Below, piece after piece: positions 27,446 to 36,399 of a DNA stretch of 50,404 bases. The position numbers were made by a program, and so were the translations under genes. This DNA is from Metabacillus crassostreae. Its GTDB lineage: Bacteria > Bacillota > Bacilli > Bacillales > Bacillaceae. A model generated the notes under the pieces. It saw only the letters and a list, made by a program, of their open reading frames with translations, made no database searches and was not told the DNA's origin. Location of the stretch: positions 1 to 50,404 of the forward strand of contig NZ_JAFBDU010000016.1 of NCBI RefSeq assembly GCF_016908395.1, read 5' to 3'. The number at the start of each line of letters is the position of its first letter. Position 1 is the stretch's first letter.

Positions 27446-27496
27446 CCTGAAAATTTATCTAGGTGTGGTTTGCTCCTTATAGAGATATCTTTTATC

Positions 27497-27652
27497 TAGG
27501 CTGTTTTCGCAAGCTTTGTTGCTTCTAAATACTTGAGAAATCAGCACAGTAGTAAACCTAATGGCATCTCTTCTTCATATATATGCGAAAATCACTGTTA
27601 CTACTGTATATTTTAGTTACATAGCAACAATCATTCAAAAAAAGAGCCTTTA
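27497..27652 (-). mobile_element. Repeat family B, reverse-oriented copy
   Basis: About 155 bases with ends aggctgttttcgcaagctttgttgc-like and (complement) aaaggctctttttttgaa, matching the two termini of the copies at 34639 and 39504 in reverse. The inner ggcatctcttctt block matches their gaagaaaagatgcc. It fills half of the 332-base gap between murF and the esterase gene. Confidence 0.75.
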
Positions 27653-27777
27653 AACCCCAAAATGATTTCAACAAACACCAAAAATAAGGAGCTAATTGTT
27701 TAGTGATTTTTCTAAATAAATCTTTAGAAATTAATTTGTAATTTGTGGAATTGTTTTCATAAAAAGGAGGGGAAAGT

Positions 27778-28515
27778 ATGAAGGGATGTCTATTCATACA
27801 TGGTTTTACTGGTGCGCCATATGAAGTTGAGCCATTAGCAAACTACTTTAAGGAAACAACAAATTGGGTAATTAAAGTTCCTACACTTCCGGGACATGGA
27901 GTAACACTTGCTCTAAAAGGGCATACATATAATGACTGGGTTTCACATGCTGAAAAAGAGCTTCTTGAATTAATGGAGCAGGTAGATGAAGTATATGTCA
28001 TTGGTTTTTCAATGGGTGGAATAATTGCTTCTTATTTAGCTGCTAAATACAATGTGAGTAAGTTGATTTTGCTTAGTGCAGCAGCTTACTATGTGAATCC
28101 AAAGCAGCTCATGCTAGATTTTAAAGATATGGTAAAGGATTTTTTAAAAGGATCTATTTATGAAAATGAATTGTTTAATCGTTACAAAAAAAAGATCATG
28201 CAGACTCCTCTACGTTCAACATTAGAATTTCAGAAGTTAGTTAAAGCAATTAAGCCATATTTAGAGAAAATAACGTTGCCAGTTTTGATTGTCCAAGGTG
28301 AGTGTGATGGTATTGTACCGGTAAAAAGTGCACACTATCTATATAATACAATTCCATCTGAGATGAAGGAACTATGCTTACTTCCATGTTCTAAACATCT
28401 TGTCTGTCATGGTGATGATTATGAACATTTAAAGAAACTAGTAGAGGATTTCTTACATGAACATAATCATGACGTAAAACATGTGAATCCAAGTCAACAA
28501 ATAAATATTCATTAA
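27778..28515 (+). CDS. Alpha/beta-hydrolase, carboxylesterase type
   Basis: A 245-residue esterase/lipase of the same broad family as the one at 15101. The oxyanion motif IHGFTGAP (7-14) and nucleophile elbow GFSMGG (Ser78) are clear; the acid is probably Asp177 (GECDGIVPV) and the base His207 (CSKHLVCH). The ribosome site aaggaggggaa lies just before the ATG. It interrupts the otherwise conserved murF-cshA order of B. subtilis. Substrate unknown. Confidence 0.9.
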   Translation: MKGCLFIHGFTGAPYEVEPLANYFKETTNWVIKVPTLPGHGVTLALKGHTYNDWVSHAEKELLELMEQVDEVYVIGFSMGGIIASYLAAKYNVSKLILLSAAAYYVNPKQLMLDFKDMVKDFLKGSIYENELFNRYKKKIMQTPLRSTLEFQKLVKAIKPYLEKITLPVLIVQGECDGIVPVKSAHYLYNTIPSEMKELCLLPCSKHLVCHGDDYEHLKKLVEDFLHEHNHDVKHVNPSQQINIH

Positions 28516-29066
28516 AAGTAAGAGCTTACATGCTTATTGTGAGTAGTTTTTATCATTATTGCAGCAGGATTAAATCTTACAATAAGTTGAAATTACGAAA
28601 TGGTAGTGGTATGATTACATTTAAAGTGTTTGCGGGCTTTAAATAAGGTAAACTGCTGCCCTTGGTTGTTGAAGGGTATTTTTTGTGTGAGGGAAATGGA
28701 GACGAAGAAACGCTAAATATGTAGCATATGCATTATATTAAATGATTTTGCCATGTGTTTAGTAGTACTTCGTTCGCTATGCTAACGTGTATAAGGGTTT
28801 CGGCGATACTCAGTTTTTCCTTCATTTAGATGTTGGCGTCTTTAAGCCATAGCCGTATTGTAAACAATAAATCAGAACGGTTTTCTACATCTACTGTTTT
28901 TCATGATGACACAACAGTTGATAACTTACTTTGAGCTTTTAAAGGCTACATGCCTATAGCTTATAAGGATTGGATATAAACATCGTTTCATTATGAACAC
29001 GATATAAAATTACCTATAAGGTCTGTAAATATTTACAGCAAACGATATAGAAGGAGTATGAAAACA
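28516..29066 (+). promoter_or_regulatory. Long leader/intergenic region before cshA
   Basis: About 550 bases without a gene. It contains a small hairpin cccttggttgttgaaggg followed by six T (28659-28685), attenuator-like. It also has a perfect 16-base palindrome ctgtaaatatttacag (29023-29038) just upstream of the cshA ribosome site. No promoter is convincing and no known riboswitch is recognisable. Confidence 0.45.
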
Positions 29067-30578
29067 TTGACATTAACGTTTCAAGAATTAGGTTTAAGTT
29101 CGTCATTAATGGAATCAATAAGTAAAATGGGGTTTGAAGAGCCATCACCAATACAGGCTCAAACAATTCCACTTGGTCTACAAAACAAGGATGTAATTGG
29201 ACAAGCGCAAACTGGTACAGGTAAAACAGCTGCATTTGGTATTCCACTTATTGAGAAAATCGACGTAAACAGTAACAGTATTCAAGCTGTAGTGGTAGCA
29301 CCAACACGTGAGCTTGCAATCCAAGTATCTGAAGAATTGTACAAAATTGGTTACCATAAGCGTTCTCGCGTGCTTCCAATTTACGGTGGTCAAGACATTA
29401 ACCGTCAAATGCGTTCTTTAAAGAAAAATCCACATATTATTGTTGGAACTCCTGGACGTTTATTAGACCATATTAATCGTAAAACTGTGAAATTAAACGC
29501 AGTTCATACTATGGTTTTAGATGAAGCAGATGAAATGTTAAACATGGGCTTTATTGAGGATATCGAATCAATCCTTTCTAACGTTCCAAGTGATCGTCAA
29601 ACATTACTTTTCTCTGCAACAATGCCAGATCCAATTCGCCGAATTGCTGAGAAATTCATGAGAGATCCTGAGTTAGTAAAAGTGAAAGCAAAAGAAATGA
29701 CAGTTCCAAATATCACTCAATACTACCTAGAAACACATGAAAGAAAGAAATTTGACGTATTAACAAGATTGCTTGATATTCAATCTCCAGAGCTTGCGAT
29801 TGTTTTTGGTCGTACAAAACGTCGTGTTGATGAATTATCTGAAGCATTAACTTTAAGAGGTTATACAGCTGAAGGAATTCATGGTGATTTAACTCAAGCA
29901 AAACGTATGTCAACTTTACGTAAGTTCAAAGAAGGCACAATCGAAGTATTAGTTGCTACAGATGTTGCTGCGCGTGGACTTGATATTTCTGGTGTAACTC
30001 ATGTTTATAACTTTGATGTACCTCAAGATCCAGAAAGCTATGTTCACCGTATTGGTCGTACAGGGCGTGCTGGTAAAACAGGTATGGCAATGACTTTTGT
30101 TACGCCAAGAGAAATTGACATTATTAAAAACATTGAGCGTACAACAAATAGCAAAATGGAACGCATGAAGCCACCAACTGTTGATGAAGCTATTGAAAGT
30201 CAGCAACAAATGACAGTTGAAAAGATCCGTTCTATTGTTGAAAGTGATAACCTTGCTTTCTACAAGCGTACTGCTGAAGAACTGTTAGAAGAGTTTGATG
30301 CACAAGTTGTTGTTGCAGCAGCTATTAAATATATGACAAAAGAGCCGAACGCTGTAGAAATTAAACTTACAGAAGAAGCGCCTATGTATAGAGGGAAAAG
30401 TAAAGGTCGTTCTTCATCTTCATCTAATAACAGAAGAAGAGGCGATAACCGTAGTAGTGGTGGCGGTAGTGGCAGTGGTAGTGGACAAAAAAATCGTTCA
30501 TACGGCAACCGTGACAGAGCTAAAAGCGGTAGTGGTGGACAAAGTAGCAGCAAACGTCGCTACTCTAATCCAAAATAA
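29067..30578 (+). CDS. cshA: DEAD-box ATP-dependent RNA helicase CshA
   Basis: CshA unwinds RNA in ribosome assembly, cold adaptation and the RNA degradosome. The 503-residue protein shows the Q-motif (SPIQAQTIP), Walker A AQTGTGKT (47-54), PTREL, TPGR, DEAD (152-155), SAT, and helicase-C motifs HGDL, ARGLD and HRIGRTGR. A low-complexity tail rich in Gly, Ser and Arg follows from about residue 440. I chose TTG at 29067, giving MTLTFQEL like B. subtilis MTITFQ, because gaaggag is about nine bases upstream. The ATG at 29058 is too close to that site. Confidence 0.96.
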   Translation: MTLTFQELGLSSSLMESISKMGFEEPSPIQAQTIPLGLQNKDVIGQAQTGTGKTAAFGIPLIEKIDVNSNSIQAVVVAPTRELAIQVSEELYKIGYHKRSRVLPIYGGQDINRQMRSLKKNPHIIVGTPGRLLDHINRKTVKLNAVHTMVLDEADEMLNMGFIEDIESILSNVPSDRQTLLFSATMPDPIRRIAEKFMRDPELVKVKAKEMTVPNITQYYLETHERKKFDVLTRLLDIQSPELAIVFGRTKRRVDELSEALTLRGYTAEGIHGDLTQAKRMSTLRKFKEGTIEVLVATDVAARGLDISGVTHVYNFDVPQDPESYVHRIGRTGRAGKTGMAMTFVTPREIDIIKNIERTTNSKMERMKPPTVDEAIESQQQMTVEKIRSIVESDNLAFYKRTAEELLEEFDAQVVVAAAIKYMTKEPNAVEIKLTEEAPMYRGKSKGRSSSSSNNRRRGDNRSSGGGSGSGSGQKNRSYGNRDRAKSGSGGQSSSKRRYSNPK

Positions 30579-30587
30579 ATAAAAACA

Positions 30588-30619
30588 GATCGAATCCATT
30601 TATGGGTTCGATTTTTTTA
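30588..30619 (+). terminator. Terminator after cshA
   Basis: Stem atcgaatcc/gggttcgat with a short loop and seven T, about ten bases after the cshA stop. Confidence 0.92.
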
Positions 30620-30738
30620 TTTGAGGTTATTGCGAAAACAGCCTTTATGTAAAAAGACCCTAACATTCGGATTACATAGTTAATTGAAATCACTATAGTT
30701 GGTGAAACTAAGAATAGATTCTAATTGAGGTGATTTTA

Positions 30739-31707
30739 ATGACAATTGTACGTTTAGGGTATGTTGCGATGAGTATGAATCTCCAAAACTGTTCTCCTTC
30801 GCAAACAATGACATTTGCTCAGTTTAGTAAAATAAAAAATCGGGAAGCAGCAATAGCTAAGTTAGAGAAAATAGCGAGATCAAATTTAGAAAATTGCTTA
30901 AGATTATTAAAACATAATGAAGCAAACGATATTCGTTTTTTTCGCTTTAGCTCAAAACTCATTCCTCTAGCTAATCATGAAGAACTCAAGGATTGGGATT
31001 ATATGAGTGAGTTGGGTGAACCATTAAAGAATATTGCAGAATTTTTAGCTATTCATCCTATGAGAGTAGGTTTTCATCCAGATCATTTTGTTGTGTTGAA
31101 TTCTCAACAACCAGATATTTTTAAAATGTCATTAAAAACATTACGAATGCATGAACATCTTTTAAAGGGAATGGAAGTTAATTCTGAGCACCGCTGTGTA
31201 TTACATATTGGAGGAGCGTATGATAATAAAGAAAAGGCTCTAGAGCAGTTTATCCATAATTGGGGACTAATACCGGTATCCATTCAGAAAATGCTTATGC
31301 TAGAAAATGATGATACAACCTTCCATGTTAATGATGCACTATATTTATGTGAAAAATTAGGTGTGCCGCAAATCTTTGATTATCATCATCACCTAGCATA
31401 TTATGAAGACTTGAGTTGGGAGCATCAGTGGGAAAGGGTTTTAAACACATGGAAGGAATCCTCCCTACCTGTAAAAATGCATATTTCGAGTCCTAAAAAT
31501 GAAAAGGAATTTCGAGCACATTCAGACTATATTGATGTTAGCATGTTTATGGAATTTTTAAATACAGTTAAAGATGACAATACAAAGCAAATTGATTGCA
31601 TGATAGAAGCAAAACAAAAGGATAATGCCTTGTTTCAATTGGTGAAGGATTTAAAGAAGTACCCAGAGATTGAATGGATTGATAAAGCTTCTTTTAAAAT
31701 TAAATAG
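30739..31707 (+). CDS. uvsE: UV DNA damage endonuclease UvsE
   Basis: UvsE nicks DNA 5' of UV photoproducts to start an alternative excision repair route. The 322-residue TIM-barrel metal enzyme begins VRLGYVAMSMNLQNCSPSQTMTF and has metal/active-site segments FRFSSKLIPL, VGFHPDHFVVLNS, LHIGGAYDNK, LMLENDD, FDYHHH and MHISSPK..HSDYI, all in family order. Length is like other Bacillus UvsE. The ATG at 30739 follows gaggtga by six bases. In B. subtilis uvsE lies elsewhere, so its place between cshA and ydbS is a local insertion. Confidence 0.94.
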   Translation: MTIVRLGYVAMSMNLQNCSPSQTMTFAQFSKIKNREAAIAKLEKIARSNLENCLRLLKHNEANDIRFFRFSSKLIPLANHEELKDWDYMSELGEPLKNIAEFLAIHPMRVGFHPDHFVVLNSQQPDIFKMSLKTLRMHEHLLKGMEVNSEHRCVLHIGGAYDNKEKALEQFIHNWGLIPVSIQKMLMLENDDTTFHVNDALYLCEKLGVPQIFDYHHHLAYYEDLSWEHQWERVLNTWKESSLPVKMHISSPKNEKEFRAHSDYIDVSMFMEFLNTVKDDNTKQIDCMIEAKQKDNALFQLVKDLKKYPEIEWIDKASFKIK

Positions 31708-31823
31708 GATTTGCAATGGGTAATAAACGCTCATCTCTTTTTTTATTCTTGTAGCTATTTGATCAAGGTGATAGTAGCCAAATGTTAATAACATTGAGGA
31801 AGTTTTTAAAACTAATAATATAA

Positions 31824-31852
31824 TTATGAAAATAATTCCAGTATGCTATAAT
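31824..31852 (+). promoter_or_regulatory. Putative extended -10 promoter for ydbST
   Basis: TATAAT (31847-31852) preceded by TGC forms an extended -10; a weak -35 TTATGA lies 17 bases upstream. It is about 60 bases before ydbS. Confidence 0.5.
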
Positions 31853-31913
31853 CAAATGGGATTATTTTCTTTGATGTTTTTATTGTTATTTTAGTTATTA
31901 AGGGGGGAGCATG

Positions 31914-32393
31914 TTGAGAGAATTACCAAAAAATCAGATTAGCTTGCAGGCGCTGAAGGTTTGGAGATTAAGTGCCATTATTGTTGCAACTATTTCCTTA
32001 GTTATTCTTATAGCTGGTGGAATTGGGGTGTATTTCCTAGAATTATCCTACTGGATTACAATCATATCAGCTTTATTATGGTGTATTTACTCACTTGTGA
32101 CTATTGTTATTATTCCAAAGCTTAGGCACAGGATGTGGAGATATGAGGTCTTTGAGCATGAAATAGATTTACAGTACGGACTTTTCGTTATTAAAAGAGT
32201 GCTAATACCAATGGTAAGGGTTCAACATGTTGATACACATCAGGGGCCTTTGCTACGTAAACATAAATTAGCATCAATTGAAATTTCCACAGCTGCTACT
32301 ACACATGAAATTCCAGCATTAGATTTAGAAGAAGCTGACATTCTTAGAGACTATATCTCGAAGCTTGCTAGGGTGACTGATGATGATGTTTAA
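31914..32393 (+). CDS. ydbS: YdbS, bacterial PH-domain membrane protein (DUF304)
   Basis: About 159 residues with two N-terminal membrane helices (about 22-42 and 48-68) followed by one bPH2 domain: WRYEVFEHEIDLQYGLFVIKRVLIPMVRVQHVDTHQGPLLRKHKLASIEISTAA. In B. subtilis YdbS and YdbT together protect against certain bacteriocins; other functions are unknown. TTG at 31914 is better spaced from the ggggggag ribosome site than the ATG at 31911. Its 3' end overlaps ydbT. Confidence 0.92.
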   Translation: MRELPKNQISLQALKVWRLSAIIVATISLVILIAGGIGVYFLELSYWITIISALLWCIYSLVTIVIIPKLRHRMWRYEVFEHEIDLQYGLFVIKRVLIPMVRVQHVDTHQGPLLRKHKLASIEISTAATTHEIPALDLEEADILRDYISKLARVTDDDV

Positions 32394-33837
32394 GCCAAAG
32401 CGAATTCACCCTGTAGGAATGATCCTATCTTTTGCGAAGATGATTAAATCTTATATTATTCCTGCTATTATTTTCATTTTTGTTGGGGTGGAGGAAACTT
32501 TTAATATCTACTTTACTATTGGAGCAATTTGTTTAGTTGTCATCATTGTGATTATTAGTATATTAGAATGGTTAAAATTCACCTATTGGATTGAAGATGG
32601 AGAATTTAGAATTGAACATGGTGTTTTTGTAAAGAAAAAACGGTATATTCCGATTGAAAGAATTCAAACAATCAATACTAGTGCAGGAATTGTTCAACAA
32701 ATTTTTCGTTTAGTAAAAGTTCAAATTGAAACAGCTGGTGGTGGCTTAGAGGCAGAAGCGGTTTTAACAGCAATTAGTAAAAATGAAGCAGATGCAATCG
32801 AACAGGCACTCTCTGCTCATAAAAACCAGCTACCTGAAGAGTCTATAGTAGAAAGTGATGTAGTAGAAAAGTCAGAGCATCCTACATATCATATAAAACC
32901 TAAAGAATTATTTGTGGCTGCGTCTACATCAAGCGGTATCGGAGTAATTATTTCTGCTGTTGCTGCATTTTTAAGTCAGTTTGAAGAATTTATTCCATTT
33001 GAACAGCTGTTAAATCGTTTTGAGTTTCTTACAAACGCAAGCTTTACACTATACGTTATATTGGTGTTTCTTGCTTTTTTCATTGCCTGGATATTAAGCA
33101 TTATCGGTGTTTTGCTTAAATATGCCTTTTTTACTGTACATAAAGTGGAAGATGATATTAAAATTTCTAGAGGGATTTTTGAAAAAAGACAGATTTCTAT
33201 ACCGATTGCACGTATACAGGCAATAAGGGTAGTCCAAAATCCTTTAAGACAGTTATTAGGCTACTCAACTGTTTATATCGAAAGTGCAGGTGGAACTGCG
33301 GGAGATGATGGTAGTACCTCTACAATCCTATTTCCTGTTATCTCTAAGAAAGAAGTAATAGAACTTCTCTCTATATACCTTCCTAGTTTTAAGGTGAAAG
33401 AAGAAGTGCATTCCTTACCTAAACGCTCGATGCAAAGATATATTATTAGAAAATGTCTCTTATCTTTAGTGGTTATCATACCTTTAAGCTCAATCTTTTT
33501 CCCTTGGGGACTACTTTCAGTTTTTTTACTTCTTGTAGGGATCTATTGGGGATATAAAGCATTTAATGACACAGGATGGAGCTTGATAGATAATCAGCTA
33601 CAATTAACATATCGATTTGTTTCGAAGTCAACAATCTTAGTACGGAAAAATAGAATTCAATCTATCAGTCATACAAAAAACTTTTTTCAGGATAAAAAAT
33701 TTCTTAGATCCTTTAGAGTATCAATAAAATCGGGCATAGTAGGAAAGAGCTTTTCAATAAAAGATATGGATGCTGATGATGTTGAAAAGTTGTTATCGTG
33801 GTATTCCTATTCCCCGGAAAATAAAACCAGACACTGA
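32380..33837 (+). CDS. ydbT: YdbT, bacterial PH-domain membrane protein (three DUF304 units)
   Basis: A 485-residue partner of YdbS with three membrane-helix pairs, each followed by a bPH2 domain (YWIEDGEFRIEHGVFVKKKRYIPIERIQTI; FTVHKVEDDIKISRGIFEKRQISIPIARIQAIRV; LIDNQLQLTYRFVSKSTILVRKNRIQSI). It is likely an integral membrane protein with the PH folds inside the cell. Three consecutive ATG codons (32380, 32383, 32386) follow agggtga, so the exact start is open. It overlaps ydbS by 14 bases. A terminator begins inside its last codons. Confidence 0.93.
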   Translation: MMMFKPKRIHPVGMILSFAKMIKSYIIPAIIFIFVGVEETFNIYFTIGAICLVVIIVIISILEWLKFTYWIEDGEFRIEHGVFVKKKRYIPIERIQTINTSAGIVQQIFRLVKVQIETAGGGLEAEAVLTAISKNEADAIEQALSAHKNQLPEESIVESDVVEKSEHPTYHIKPKELFVAASTSSGIGVIISAVAAFLSQFEEFIPFEQLLNRFEFLTNASFTLYVILVFLAFFIAWILSIIGVLLKYAFFTVHKVEDDIKISRGIFEKRQISIPIARIQAIRVVQNPLRQLLGYSTVYIESAGGTAGDDGSTSTILFPVISKKEVIELLSIYLPSFKVKEEVHSLPKRSMQRYIIRKCLLSLVVIIPLSSIFFPWGLLSVFLLLVGIYWGYKAFNDTGWSLIDNQLQLTYRFVSKSTILVRKNRIQSISHTKNFFQDKKFLRSFRVSIKSGIVGKSFSIKDMDADDVEKLLSWYSYSPENKTRH

Positions 33838-33860
33838 TGGTTAAGTGTCTGGTTTTATTT
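33823..33860 (+). terminator. Bidirectional terminator between ydbT and ydcA
   Basis: Stem aaaaccagacact/agtgtctggtttt with a 12-base loop. The 5' arm lies within the ydbT end; A and T runs on both sides suit the two convergent genes. Confidence 0.9.
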
Positions 33861-33884
33861 CTATTACTATTTTTGTATAGGTCA

Positions 33885-34613
33885 TTAAAAGAGTCGAGAT
33901 AAAATCCCGATTAAGATAATGATAAAGAAGATTAACCAAAATCCTTCTTTATATGTCCATTTTCCTTTTCTCCAATGGAGTTTTGGTCTACTAGTCGGGG
34001 TATAATGGGTTTCATGGACAAAGTGGTTGCTTTTTTTAATAAATAATGGTGCTAAAATAAACCCTCCGATAAAGCCAAATATATGGGCAATAACATTTAT
34101 ATTGGAATTTATGAAGGTCATAATTAAGCCGATAACCAAAATGCTAACAATAATTTGTGAATTAGCTTTATCGATTGTACCTTTTCTAAAGTAAACCATG
34201 AATAAATATGTACCAAATAAACCGAAAATTGCTCCAGATGCTCCGATATGAACATATTGCAAAGGTTCAAAGATAAATGTCGCGATATTAGCGAAAATCC
34301 CTGCGCCTACATACAAAAGGATAAATTTAAATTTCCCTAGAAATCGTTCTAATGCTGGAGCAAATAGAATGAGGGAAATGGTATTAAAGAATACATGACC
34401 AAAGCTAATATGAACGAATATTGGTGATACTAATCTCCAATACTCTCCATAGGCAATTCCAGCGTTATAGCCCTCTAATAAGCTTAAAGAAATTCTTATA
34501 GAAGGAAGAGGAATCTGAAATAACAACCAAAATAAGAGGTGTATTCCTACTATGACTGATACAACTGGATATAATCGAAGAAAGGATTGAAAACTTTCTG
34601 TTCTAGTGAACAT
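33885..34613 (-). CDS. ydcA: Rhomboid family intramembrane serine protease (YdcA-like)
   Basis: A 242-residue six- or seven-span rhomboid. The catalytic serine is in GASGAIFG and the catalytic histidine in NVIAHIFGFIGGF, with the HxxxxHVFFN-type motif (FVHISFGHVFFNTISL) upstream. Substrates are unknown. Of three consecutive ATG codons, 34613 has the best spacing from aaggag and gives MFTRTESFQ, like the B. subtilis homologue. Convergent with ydbT, in the same position as in B. subtilis. Confidence 0.94.
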   Translation of the reverse strand: MFTRTESFQSFLRLYPVVSVIVGIHLLFWLLFQIPLPSIRISLSLLEGYNAGIAYGEYWRLVSPIFVHISFGHVFFNTISLILFAPALERFLGKFKFILLYVGAGIFANIATFIFEPLQYVHIGASGAIFGLFGTYLFMVYFRKGTIDKANSQIIVSILVIGLIMTFINSNINVIAHIFGFIGGFILAPLFIKKSNHFVHETHYTPTSRPKLHWRKGKWTYKEGFWLIFFIIILIGILSRLF

Positions 34614-34638
34614 CATCATTGCTCCTTTGCTTTATTTA

Positions 34639-34803
34639 TGGCTCTTTTCTGAAAGATTGTTGCTAATAGAAGTCATTATCTGTTATAACCAATGTGTTAT
34701 CTCATAAAGGATGCGATTTGTAGAAGAAAAGATGCCACTAGCCTCTATACAGATTTGTTTTCCTATGATTCTAAAAACAACAAAGTTTACGAAAACAGCC
34801 TTA
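34639..34803 (+). mobile_element. Repeat family B, copy 2
   Basis: A 165-base element with imperfect terminal inverted repeats (tggctcttttctgaaagattgttg on the left, complement of aaggctgttttcgtaaactttgttg on the right) and the inner block agaagaaaagatgcc. Non-coding. It lies just upstream of ydcA, between it and acpS. Confidence 0.8.
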
Positions 34804-35103
34804 TTTATATTGGTTCTTTTAGCATAATTTGTTGCTTGTAATTAAATTTTAGGTAGTAAAGAAATCGTTCGTTTCGCTCCACTATATTCGATTTAATGTT
34901 TGATTGGGAAAACTGTAATCTGTGAGAAAAGAGCGTCTTTACTTGAGTTAGTAAGAAGCAATATAGTAACGATAGCTGATATTTCTATTTGAAAAAGCGT
35001 GAATAGACCCTTTGAATGGAAAACTCACTTTATACTAACATGAATATGTACAAGTTGTATAAAATAGTACTATAAAAGGCTCATTGGAAGGTGTTGTTAC
35101 ATA
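34804..35103. other. Intergenic region before acpS
   Basis: 300 AT-rich bases. A weak promoter candidate TGTACA (35047-35052) with TATAAA (35071-35076) at 18-base spacing precedes acpS. Nothing else is recognisable. Confidence 0.35.
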
Positions 35104-35466
35104 ATGATTATGGGGATTGGATTAGATATTATTGAACTAGATCGGATACGAAGAATCGTGGATCGACAGCCTGGTTTTATAAAGAGAATATTAACATTAA
35201 ATGAAATAGAAAAATTTGCGTCTCTTTCAAAGGAAAGAAAGGTTGAATTTTTAGCAGGCCGATTTGCAGTAAAAGAAGCTTATTCTAAGGCATTGGGAAC
35301 AGGGATCGGTGAAGAAGTTAGTTTTCAAGACGTTGAAGTGATGAATGATGATAAGGGAAAGCCTGTTATAAAGATATTAACTGAAAAAGAGGTGGACTTC
35401 TCTATTCATGTTTCAATTACACATACTCGTCAATGTGCTGCTGCACAAGTGATATTAGAGAAATAG
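35104..35466 (+). CDS. acpS: Holo-[acyl-carrier-protein] synthase AcpS
   Basis: AcpS transfers the 4'-phosphopantetheine arm from CoA to apo-ACP, switching on fatty-acid synthesis. The 120-residue protein has the magnesium-binding GIGLDIIEL (Asp8 region) and FLAGRFAVKEAYSKALGTGIG (Glu in KEA) motifs and the C-terminal HVSITHTRQCAAAQVILE. Length matches the family. The ATG at 35104 lies about ten bases after ggaaggtg. Its place between ydcA and ydcC matches B. subtilis. Confidence 0.96.
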   Translation: MIMGIGLDIIELDRIRRIVDRQPGFIKRILTLNEIEKFASLSKERKVEFLAGRFAVKEAYSKALGTGIGEEVSFQDVEVMNDDKGKPVIKILTEKEVDFSIHVSITHTRQCAAAQVILEK

Positions 35467-35472
35467 AATATT

Positions 35473-35527
35473 AAGGAAGGCTACTCATGTTGAAGGATTA
35501 TAACTGAGAGGCTTTCCTTTTTTCTTT
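35473..35527 (+). terminator. Probable terminator after acpS
   Basis: Imperfect stem aaggaaggct/aggctttcctt with a loop of about 30 bases and a run of six T. Confidence 0.65.
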
Positions 35528-35715
35528 ATAAGTCATACTTTGAAAAGTTTTATAAGTAATTAATTGATCTGAGGTACCTAGTTAAAAATTCAGGATGTTC
35601 CCACACTATATTTAAAATAAATTTTAGTTAATAACGTAATCGTTCCATTTTTGTTCCGATTTATTAAAAGTTACAATCTCTGAGACAACAAGAAGGGATA
35701 TAATTATAGATTTTA

Positions 35716-36056
35716 TTCATAGAGACAAATAAATCTAAATTATCCAATTTCAATTTACATATTAATCAGTTAATGCTGGGAAAATAAGTTTCGTTCCATT
35801 GCGCTGCAGACACTTGCTTTCCACGGGGAGGAAGCTGAGCCTCCTCGCCGCAAGCGCCTGCGGGGTCTCAGCCTTTCCTCAATTCCCGTAGGAGTCAAGT
35901 GTCTTCCGCTCCATTTCACTTGTGCTTATCAATTTATACAAAATCAAAAATCTATTGAAGACAGTTATTTAAGACCAAAAATTTTATACGAAAGATTGAA
36001 TGATACCCTAATAATCGGGTTTAATATTAGCTTAAATACTTATGGCAGCCTCTTTT
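35716..36056 (+). mobile_element. Repeat family A, copy 3 (decayed)
   Basis: The core at 35787-35922 is close to the full element at 20728. The right part keeps ctattgaagac, aatattagcttaaatactta and the end cagcctcttt, but has lost the gtcccg of the inverted repeat. The left part keeps only gacaaataaatctaaat. It fills most of the gap between acpS and ydcC; the rest (36057-36399) shows no further element. Confidence 0.82.
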
Positions 36057-36399
36057 GAAATCTTTTTTTCATTCATATTATTGATACTTTTTACTTTGAT
36101 AACTTTGTGTTTTTAAAGTTACCAATAATTCCCCCATTCTATCATTACAATTTTCAATAAAGTCTTTGTAGAAAATAAGGATCTGTAATGTTATTAGTAA
36201 ATTTTATAGCTAGCCTGCATATTTGGAAAGTTTGTCTCATATATTTGGTAATGCGATAGGGAAGACAAGTTGTTTTAGCAATTCATCTTTTCATTTTGGC
36301 TTTTTTAATAATTTAATAGATAAGATGTAGCTAAAAGAGATGAGTCTAGCAATACGATCTTCCAATTTAACGTTATATGAAGCAAAGGGGTTGAAAAGG

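Noticed and set aside
30260-30553. 97-codon minus-strand frame rich in Leu and Pro
   Set aside because: It is the shadow of the Gly/Ser/Arg-rich tail of cshA.
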